Of a stretch of 64,000 bases of DNA, positions 57,197 to 64,000 are shown in pieces; the first letter of the stretch is position 1; each line of letters starts with the position of its first letter. The position numbers and the translations under genes were made by a program. This DNA is from Sclerotinia nivalis (Eukaryota > Ascomycota > Leotiomycetes > Helotiales > Sclerotiniaceae). Under the pieces are notes generated by a model. The model ran no database searches. It was not told the DNA's origin and saw only the letters and a program-made list of their open reading frames with translations. Location: contig JAPEIS010000001.1 of assembly GCA_029531795.1 (NCBI GenBank), forward strand, positions 1,736,001 to 1,800,000, in the 5' to 3' direction.

Positions 57197-59229
57197 TTTA
57201 TATTTTGATTTTGATTTTGATTTATGGTGTGGTGAATACGGATAAGATAAATAAGTTTTTGTTGTTTTATATGGAGTTGTTGTCTGGAGAAAAAAAATTG
57301 AGATTTTATATCCTCATTTCAATATTCTATCTTGGGGGACAGTATAGTATAGCATCTCAGCAATAATGGGGTTTGGTTTGATGCTATCCGTATTCGTTCG
57401 TCTGTGCCTTAGTCTTACTCTTACCGCTTTGACAGAACAGGGGTTTGGTGGTGGGTTGATACTTTCTTTGAAATGGGGAATTTACTCTATAAATGTTGAT
57501 TTGTTTATATTATAAAGTAATGTGATAGAATAGAATTGGAGATTTGATATATTGGTATTTTTGGTATGATAACCTATATGTATACGAGATCTCTTTAGTG
57601 CTTCTACTTCTAATAGTATAGTGTGTACTATATATATATATATAAATAGTCTGTTTGGTGTGACGCACAAGAGCCGCATAAGAGCTGAATTAACAGGGTC
57701 AATTATGTTCCTTAGAATCTACAACTAAAGAACTACGGCTCGTAAGGAGCAACTGTATATATACACTAGCTGTAGACACGTGATTGATCGTGCACGTGGC
57801 GGTGGGTCACATGGGTCCATACCAGATTCGTGACATTTGGTATACTTGAGATGTATCTCCCATCTTCTTTTGACTTTATAGGCCTGAAAAAAAAAGAGAT
57901 TTATATATATATATATATATATGTATAATCTTTTATCTCATACTTATACTTATACTCATACTTATAGAAGATAATTAGTTCCTCTACTTATTATACACAC
58001 ACGATATGGACACCCAAACCTGAATCTTAGAGTCTATGCGGTGTATAGTATAAGGTCTTGTCTACACTGATTCTTCCTCACAAGATACGAGTTCAGCAAC
58101 CCTGCATCTACATTCCCCTCGATTCAAAAACTCTTCCGTATCATTACTGTCTTGAATCATAAATCTAATTCTGATATTTGAGCTATGGAAAACCCATCAT
58201 AATATACATATACATATACATATACATATACCTTTCATTCAGGCACAAATCAACAATACAATCCATCGGTCATATATATTACCCCGGATGTTGAGATGAT
58301 ATATAGTTATGTGGTTTTTTATGGAGTGGATATGTTGATATGTAGGCTTACTCTGTACGCTGTGTTAGTGGAGGAAAGATGGGGTGCTGAGATGAAATGA
58401 GATTAGGGTTTTATTGGAGTTGGGGAATTGGTTGGGATGGGAGTGATGACTTTTTGGGGGTGGAATGGGATGGGGATGGGAATACAGATACAGATACAGA
58501 TACAGTTTATGGTTTTGTAGAATTTGTGGATTGGTGTTGATGTTGATGTTGATGTTTTGAATGATTTGGATGTTTGATGTGATATAAAGATTTAAAATGG
58601 TTTGCTTGTTTGCAATGACTTGGACGTCTGACAGCTTGAAGTGATCTGAATGTATGCATTGGTCTCAAAAATTGGCATATTAGGTATCTAAATCGGTTCC
58701 GCATTTGGTATAGCCGGATGTCTAGGTTGGCTTGAATGTCTGAATTAATCTAGATGCATGTGTGATGCTGAATACGCGAAATGACTTCAGCATTTGGATT
58801 AGTCTCAATATTCGAAGTGGACGCAAGGGACAAGACTTAAGCAGCCAGAATAATCGAACCCTTTCTAGGTCGATGAGAGTATATCATACTGACAGAAGAG
58901 CGATCAGACCATTAGCCAGAATAGTAAAAGTACTGCAAGCGCCGTCGGCAGACTATCGAATTATCATATGAGCAGCAGATGTCTTTTCCGCACTGCTGAG
59001 ATTTCGATTCGAGTTCAAGCTATATGCTCCGGTGCTATAGTAATATAATTACAGGGTTTTCAGGAGCTAGAATACAGTATACGCACGCATTCTCACATCC
59101 AGAGGTGCATTTACAATGCGGAAGACAGTGGTTACAGAGAGTTACACTGAATATTATTGAATTTAAAAATAACCTCTCTCAAGCTACCAAAAAACTAAAC
59201 CCAGCCACCCAATACTCCAAACCAATAAA
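57197..59229. other. Intergenic, AT-rich with microsatellites
   Basis: Contains (AT)n at 57901-57922 and a (TACATA)n tract at about 58203-58231. GATACA/GATGTT repeats lie near 58480-58560. Frames at 58507-58704 (-) and 58762-58971 (+) look random. No gene is supported. Confidence 0.5.
58203..58231. repeat. 6-bp tandem TACATA
   Basis: Five near-perfect copies, seen directly. Confidence 0.85.
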
Positions 59230-59619
59230 CTAAACCGAAAACCCCAAACTAGCTGCACAAAAAGTATCCAAAAACCCCCCCTTCCTCATCCCAGGACTGC
59301 ACACCGGACTATCCAACGACACCCCACCAGCTTTCCTTTCCCCCGACCAATCCATAACCTTCCATCCCCCCTTCGGTTCCTCATAAATCTTACTTCGTCT
59401 CGTCTCCCTAATCCTCCTCGTTTTCTTACTCCTTGTTCTCTCTGCTCGTGTGCAACTTGCGCATTTGTTTAGACTCCACATTCTGGATTTTTTGTTACTG
59501 CTAGGTTTTGGGCAGTATGATGTAGGGGTGTGGGGATTGGTTTGTTGTTGGAGGGCACAGCGGCGCGTGTAGTGGTTTGTGTGGTAGCAATCGTGGTGGG
59601 TGTGGGTTATGGTACACAT
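59230..59619 (-). CDS. Small Cys/His-rich protein, start MCTITHTHHDC
   Basis: A frame of 129 residues from the ATG at 59619. The frame is open further upstream, but the internal start MCTITHTHHDCYHTNHYTRR is chosen because Cys2 belongs to the Cys/His pattern. Cys at 2, 11, 21, 36, 53 and 56, with His13, could form zinc-binding sites. The middle is basic (CTRAERTRSKKTRRIRETRR). A Trp-containing segment follows, EEPKGGWKVMDWSGERKAGG. I recall similar short proteins starting Met-Cys in other Leotiomycetes, but no name or function. There is no signal peptide or membrane segment. It faces away from the neighbour at 60236, whose product shares the Cys spacing. Confidence 0.65.
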   Translation of the reverse strand: MCTITHTHHDCYHTNHYTRRCALQQQTNPHTPTSYCPKPSSNKKSRMWSLNKCASCTRAERTRSKKTRRIRETRRSKIYEEPKGGWKVMDWSGERKAGGVSLDSPVCSPGMRKGGFLDTFCAASLGFSV

Positions 59620-60235
59620 GGTTTGATTAGGGTTGTTGTTGGGAGGTTTTTTATGGGTGGTGTGTGGACTTGGGGTTTCTGGTTTTTGGGTTAGTGATGA
59701 TTTGATGGGGTGACTTTTGTTTGGTTTTGAGACTGCGCCGGTATGTGTTGAGTTATTTGTAAGATATGTACTGAATGTGAACAATACCGTTGTTCTTTGG
59801 CCAGGTCTTGTATTAGAATATTAACAAAGAGAACAAGGTCATCAAAGCTAGGTGCGAAACTACAAAGGAAACGAACGATGTGAAGAAGATTTATATGTCA
59901 ACAAAATCTTACTCAAAGGTCATTCTGCCATTCCTTTATGTTGTTTTGTTGTTGGGAACAATAGCTTTATTTTTAGTTTTGACAAAGGATTTGGAATTAT
60001 ATACTAGGTAGATCAATTAGGTTGAAGATCTTGAATTTGTATGTTTAGGTCCTCGATCGTATTCCAAGCCAGTAGACAGGTGAAGGTAAGGAGAGAAACA
60101 AAAACAGAACAACAGTTTCTTTCAAGCATTAGTTTGGCAGGGTCCACACTCCCAAACCCTCACTCACCAATTCAACGATTGGCAACCAAAAAGCCATTCA
60201 AGAAACTTTAGATCAACCCACCAAATATATACACC
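59620..60235. promoter_or_regulatory. Divergent promoter region of the Cys-rich gene pair
   Basis: 616 bp between two diverging start codons, expected to hold both promoters. I see no distinct motif. Confidence 0.4.
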
Positions 60236-61285
60236 ATGTGTAACTGGATCTGCACCTATGAATGGTGTCCAAACTGTAATAATAGGAAGAAGCTCACCAC
60301 CGAAGGTATTCCGTGTGAATCCAACTATTATACCCGCGGGCATCCTATTTTTTGCAGACGCTACAGGGCACATGAAAACCTTATTATAGCTGAATTGCAA
60401 TGCGAGCATTGTGATAGGAAGGATGCCGCAAGGGAAGTGGCTTCTCATTCAACAGACTCAGCTTCAACCCCAAACTTAGATTCAACAACAGACTTAGTTT
60501 CAACCCTAAACTTAGAATCAACCCCAAACTTAGAATCAACCCCAAACTTAGATTCAACCCCAAACTCAGATGAGGAGTATGAGGAAGAGTATTATGAGGA
60601 GTATAAGGAAAAGTATGAGGAGTATGAGGAAAAGTATGAGGAGTATGAGGAAAAGTATGAGGAGAATGAGGACGAGAATGAGGAGGAGTCTGAGGAGGAA
60701 GATGAGACAACTAAAATGTACAATCTGATGAAAGCGGTTAGCAGGTCAATGAGAAATATATCAATCACGAATAAGACTGATGCAGATGCTACTGAAGAGG
60801 AGTATGAGGAGGAAGATGAGACAACTAAAAAGTACAATCTGATGAAAGCGGTTAGCAGGTCAATGAGAGATATACCAATCACGAATAAGACTGATGCAGA
60901 TGCTACTGAAGAGGAGTATGAGGAGGAAGATGAGACAACTAAAAAGTACAATCTGATGAAAGTGGTTAGCAGGTCAATGAGAGATATACCAATCACGAAT
61001 AAGACTGATGCAGATGCTACTGAAGAGGTATCAGTATTCGAAGACGATGGCGACTCAGATTATGAGAAAACTTCAGATGTTTCAGAAGTCTCAGCCCTAT
61101 CGGACGAATATCTCCATGAATCCATCACGGGGAGCTCGACGACGGACAAACTTCAGTTTGACGATGACGATTTCTTCGAGATGGAGGACTTTTTTGACGA
61201 GCAGGGCTTTTTTTACGAAGCACCACGCCTTCATAACTCATTCTGTCATAAAAGAGTCCAGCAGTTGAGAAAAGAATATTTTTAG
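60236..61285 (+). CDS. Cys-rich N terminus with acidic tandem-repeat protein
   Basis: A single exon of 349 residues. Residues 1-59 contain eight Cys (2, 6, 11, 14, 27, 40, 56, 59), ending CEHC, probably zinc-binding. Residues ~70-110 carry six-residue STPNLD/STPNLE repeats. Residues ~112-145 are Glu/Tyr-rich with KYEEYEE heptads. Residues 149-262 are three 38-residue repeats of the form EEEYEEEDETTKKYNLMKAV followed by SRSMRDIPITNKTDADAT. Repeats 2 and 3 are almost identical at the DNA level (114 bp each), so the expansion is recent. The C-terminal part has an acidic aromatic stretch (FDDDDFFEMEDFFDEQGFFY) like an activation or interaction region, and the end is basic. I do not recognise the family. 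It could be a regulator or nucleic-acid-associated protein; that is a guess. Confidence 0.8.
   Translation: MCNWICTYEWCPNCNNRKKLTTEGIPCESNYYTRGHPIFCRRYRAHENLIIAELQCEHCDRKDAAREVASHSTDSASTPNLDSTTDLVSTLNLESTPNLESTPNLDSTPNSDEEYEEEYYEEYKEKYEEYEEKYEEYEEKYEENEDENEEESEEEDETTKMYNLMKAVSRSMRNISITNKTDADATEEEYEEEDETTKKYNLMKAVSRSMRDIPITNKTDADATEEEYEEEDETTKKYNLMKVVSRSMRDIPITNKTDADATEEVSVFEDDGDSDYEKTSDVSEVSALSDEYLHESITGSSTTDKLQFDDDDFFEMEDFFDEQGFFYEAPRLHNSFCHKRVQQLRKEYF
60465..60563. repeat. 18-bp coding tandem (S-T-P-N-L-D/E)
   Basis: Imperfect 18-bp units such as TCAACCCCAAACTTAGAA, about five copies, coding for six-residue repeats. Confidence 0.85.
60606..60665. repeat. 21-bp coding tandem (K-Y-E-E-Y-E-E)
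   Basis: About three copies of a GAAAAGTATGAGGAGTATGA-type unit, encoding a charged heptad. Confidence 0.85.
60680..61021. repeat. Three tandem 114-bp coding repeats
   Basis: Units start at 60680, 60794 and 60908 and end at 61021, each exactly 114 bp (38 codons). Units 2 and 3 differ at only a base or two, and unit 1 at several. Because the length is a multiple of three, copy-number change would keep the frame. Confidence 0.95.
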
Positions 61286-61460
61286 ATTGGCTGGACCAAT
61301 TAAATCAGATTTTCTAGAATATGAGTAATAAGGTTGTTTTCCAGACGAAGAACTATATACCCCTGTACCCATACTGCCCATCAGAATCGAACAATTGAGC
61401 AAGGAAGAATATTAGATTGGCTGGTCCGATCAGATTAGATCAGATTTCATAGAATATAAG
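61276..61460. repeat. Imperfect direct duplication after the acidic-repeat gene
   Basis: The C-terminal coding end and 3' flank near 61250-61320 (AGAGTCCAGCAGTTGAGAAA... TTAGATTGGCTGG) recurs in diverged form at about 61382-61450 (AGAATCGAACAATTGAGCAA... TTAGATTGGCTGG). This appears to be a partial second copy of the gene end. Confidence 0.6.
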
Positions 61461-62351
61461 AGTATTTTCCTTAAAAACATTATGCCTAGTTTTATATGTG
61501 TGAATATGTATATAAATATATGAATATGAGTTTTAAAAATGTGAATTAAATTGAACGCTAAACACCTACATCTTGAAAAGTTGAAGAAAGATGAAACCGA
61601 TCTTGGAAAAGCAAGAATTAAGTGACTGGATTGAAGTCATCCTTTGGAAGATGCGATTTTGACATAGATGAGAATATATTAACTGCCACTTGGCGGAAAT
61701 GTATTCCTAGACGATTTGGACGACTTTTCCACCGATTCTTCTTCACTTGAGAGAGCATGGAAAAGCGAGCGAGAGAAAGAATGGGCTTCTGATATAACTT
61801 ATCAATTCCTCAGGTCTGTCTGATTGCCTATGGAGAAGAAAGGCAAAAGATTTAGACATGCAACCTCTGTAGCTGCTTCAGGAAACTGGCTAGTCCTAAT
61901 TTAGTGTCACGGAAACCGTCGTGATCTACGCAAGCCTACAGGCTACAGAGCACGTGCTTTTCCTCCTAAATTCTAGGTATTTCAATTCCTTATCGATCGT
62001 ATGATTGATAAGATGATCATGGTATATTACTATTCAAAACTTAGCTATTCAGGTTATTCGCATTCCAGGGTGTGTACTTTCATGTTTGTTGCGGACAAAA
62101 CCCCAGAGAAGGGTGAGTTGTCACAGAGCAGGGCCGAAGGCGGATCACGTGAGGCTCTTGAAACCCGCTCAGGCGTTCAATGAGTTATCAGGTTCTTGGA
62201 CAAGATAGGCAGTAAAAACAGGCTATAATATATCAGGGAAGATTGACTACCATCTTAGCTAAAGGAACTGGAAAACAACCCTAATATGATAGAACTCCTC
62301 TGCACTTGCTGGATGGCCTTTTGGTTGGGTGCGGGGAGGGGGGCTAGTAAC
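61286..62351. other. Intergenic, nothing recognised
   Basis: A short imperfect duplication lies just after the stop: GATTGGCTGGACCAATTAAA near 61287 and GATTGGCTGGTCCGATCAGA near 61413 are alike, each after an AATATTxxAGA context. This suggests an ancient local repeat. No gene is supported. Confidence 0.45.
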
Positions 62352-62924
62352 CTATTCCGCGTTCAGCTTTTTATAAGCACTAAAATTCCATAACATCGAG
62401 GACGGGTAGTGCGGGAGTGTCTCAAACTCGCAGTGGAGGAGCATTCTGGATAGAATCACGGCTTCCTTTTTGGCCTGCTCTGCATTGCATTGCAACCCCG
62501 ACTTATTCCCTTCCCAGGTGATGCCTTGGATCTTTGCACTCCCGTCATCATCGTTGCTTGGTTTCGGAATAATGTGAAGTATGTAGCACTCCTCCTGTAA
62601 CCAGCTTCGAAGGATGTGGAGAGATATGTTGCCATTTTCGTCTGGATCTTCGATCAGCATGTCCCATTTGTCGTCCATGCTACGAGATCTAAACCCGACT
62701 TTGATCTTTTCCACATTTGCATCGCTGATTGGCAGACCCCAAGGTGCTGTGAGAGGCTCCTTCATGGGATTTCTCGAGCCGCGTTCGTATGTGTTCGAAT
62801 ACCACTTCTTTATCTCCTCCTCGTCCATCTCGCTGCCTGAATCGTCTTCCACAGCAGATTCACTGTCCGTCGTCGGAAGCTCCGTTGTAGGCTCCTTCTG
62901 TTCCGCTTTGCTGTGCGACGTCAT
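62352..62924 (-). CDS. Hypothetical acidic protein, 190 aa
   Basis: A single exon with ATG at 62924, MTSHSKAEQKEPTTELPTTD. The first ~45 residues are acidic and disordered (DDSGSEMDEEEIKKWY). The rest is ordered: VGFRSRSMDDKWDMLIEDPD, ISLHILRSWLQEECYILHII, then SAKIQGITWEGNKSGLQCNA and LSRMLLHCEFETLPHYPSSM. I do not recognise a named domain. The alternation of strands and helices, with conserved-looking Trp, suggests a small alpha/beta fold. No signal peptide or membrane segment is seen. It lies in the accessory-looking right end, next to the HET fragment. Confidence 0.7.
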   Translation of the reverse strand: MTSHSKAEQKEPTTELPTTDSESAVEDDSGSEMDEEEIKKWYSNTYERGSRNPMKEPLTAPWGLPISDANVEKIKVGFRSRSMDDKWDMLIEDPDENGNISLHILRSWLQEECYILHIIPKPSNDDDGSAKIQGITWEGNKSGLQCNAEQAKKEAVILSRMLLHCEFETLPHYPSSMLWNFSAYKKLNAE

Positions 62925-63397
62925 CCTGTAATTTGCGTCACAGAATGTATTGGCAGTAATGAGTATTAAAACACCAAGGGTTGTGATTGGAAACTCATAT
63001 GTACCTGTCGTTAGAAGATCACAGCAGTTAGTGGTGAATGTGTTAATTAACTTGGGTGGAGGGTTTAGAAGGTATTGGGATGAAGCTGTGCCGAGGTGCT
63101 GAATATAAATAGAGGCTATCCTATCTATACGGCGGTGCAGTACATTAAATGGATCCCTAATTACTGAGGATACTGTTTATAGTGCTATTTCCGATAAGAG
63201 ATTATGTAAGATAAGTGGTTATTTCTTGTTTCTAAAGATGCAGCCTGGCTCCAGCTATATATAGGTACGTTGGGTATTAAATCTGGAATAAACTAGTCCG
63301 ATCCGTGGCCGGAGTGATACCACCTATACGAACTTTCGAAAGGACCTCAAATTTATATAGGAAGAGCATCATGTACACATATTTATTAGGCAAATGA
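62925..63397. other. Intergenic upstream of the HET fragment
   Basis: This is where the N-terminal half of the HET gene would be expected. I find no match to the family's first half (YATLSYCWG- or WIDSLCIIQD-type motifs) on the plus strand. Confidence 0.5.
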
Positions 63398-64000
63398 CAA
63401 AAAACGAGACTCTCAATACCTGAAGAACAGTATGCATGCGAAGTATTTCTAGCTTCCTTAGGGTCTATTCTTGATCATGGCTACAAAACACAAAACGCTA
63501 ATGGTCAACAGTGCAGCTTACTTCGTGGTAAAGCGAAATTTCTTTGGAACTTCTGTTCTGATATACCAGGTAGTACTGCATCAAATGCATCATTATTCAC
63601 ACGAGCATGGGTATATCAAGAACGAAATCTTGCTCGACGAACCCTCGCTTTCACCAAAAACAGTGTGTACTGGGCCTGTGATGAGGACACTTATGGTGAA
63701 CAGCCTGAATGGGGAGGTATCGAAGGATCAGGTCTGCGAAGAACCTTAAATTCTGTACGGGAAACCACCGCATTGAAACAAACTACTAGTGGCCAATCGT
63801 GGACTAATGAGCAATTATGGAGTCGACTCAAAAAACTTTGAGACGCGATGGCAATCCACAATAACATCTTACACACTTTGCAAGTTAACGAAACACACTG
63901 ACAAACTCATTGCTGTTCCACCTATCGCCCAGGAGCTGGCCAACATGATGTCGAAGAAATACCTTGCGGGATTATGGGATGTGAACATATTATATCAAAT
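63398..64000 (+). pseudogene. HET (heterokaryon incompatibility) domain gene, 5'-truncated or partial, runs off the window
   Basis: A frame open from 63398 (after TGA at 63395) has no ATG before its family block. It reads SNASLFTRAWVYQERNLARR and TLAFTKNSVYWACDEDTYGE, the C-terminal hallmark of HET domains. It leaves frame unless 63717-63789 is spliced (GT..AG, 73 bp). After that it continues in frame with ETRWQSTITSYTLCKLTKHT, DKLIAVPPIAQELANMMSKK and YLAGLWDVNILYQ, the usual post-HET segment, up to the window end. HET proteins trigger cell death between incompatible strains. The first ~130 residues of the domain are not found upstream, so this is either a 5'-truncated relic or a gene with a distant first exon. 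The intron branch site is weak. Confidence 0.7.

Noticed and set aside
60384..60996. Antisense open frames with repeated hydrophobic segments (LIDLLTAFIRLYFLVV)
   Set aside because: They are mirror images of the tandem-repeat coding strand; the sense frame has the Cys motif and a clean ATG.
1..64000. CRISPR arrays, bacterial operons, phage or transposase genes
   Set aside because: No spaced direct repeats, no Shine-Dalgarno-linked gene strings and no transposase or reverse-transcriptase motifs were seen.

Overview
The window looks like nuclear chromosomal DNA of a filamentous ascomycete. The evidence is short introns of about 45-75 bp with GT..AG borders, gappy AT-rich intergenic DNA, a single dispersed 5S rRNA gene, an intron-containing tRNA-Leu and many typical Pezizomycotina protein families. 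Codon use and protein style recall Leotiomycetes (Helotiales, Botrytis/Sclerotinia-like); the genus is an inference. I found no plasmid, phage, CRISPR or intact transposon, and no polyketide/peptide synthase cluster. All exon coordinates were derived by hand from reading frames and splice sites; each multi-exon model given as firm sums to a whole number of codons.

Layout. 1-3913 is gene-poor. 3914-6240 (-) is a TRP-like/flavin carrier (FLC) membrane protein. 8228-9293 is a small Pol III island: 5S rRNA, tRNA-Lys(CTT), tRNA-Leu(CAA). 10901-13548 (-) is UV damage endonuclease UVE1. 14121-16043 (-) is an MFS sugar transporter. 17426-18513 (-) is a hotdog thioesterase with eight exons, divergent from TFIIH subunit TFB2 (18754-20216, +). 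22056-24090 (-) is a proline/arginine-rich DUF8035-like protein. 26770-27959 (+) is a secreted GDSL/CE16 esterase. 28908-31164 (+) is a copper amine oxidase. 33280-35190 (-) is an unrecognised disordered protein. 36176-37276 (-) is a TANGO2/NRDE protein. 38191-39355 (+) is a REEP/HVA22 membrane-shaping protein. 40359-42036 (-) is an FAD-dependent oxidoreductase. 44023-45555 (+) is methylthioribose-1-phosphate isomerase MRI1. 48070-49825 or 49927 (-) is a SAM + HMG-box regulator. 53612-54315 (+) is a small coiled-coil gene with an unresolved middle. 55454-57196 (-) is an alcohol acetyltransferase-like enzyme.

The right end (about 57.2-64 kb) has an accessory character. It holds two divergent small genes whose products share an N-terminal Cys/His pattern, one carrying three nearly perfect 114-bp repeats. 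It also holds an orphan acidic protein and, at the very edge, a heterokaryon-incompatibility (HET) domain gene whose N-terminal half is not visible. A (TTAGGG)n-like tract lies in an intron just left of this region.

There is no obvious operon-like pathway. Most genes are independent housekeeping or metabolic loci. The most unusual material is the repeat-bearing Cys-rich pair, the HET fragment, the likely dual-start UVE1 and some splice-level oddities.
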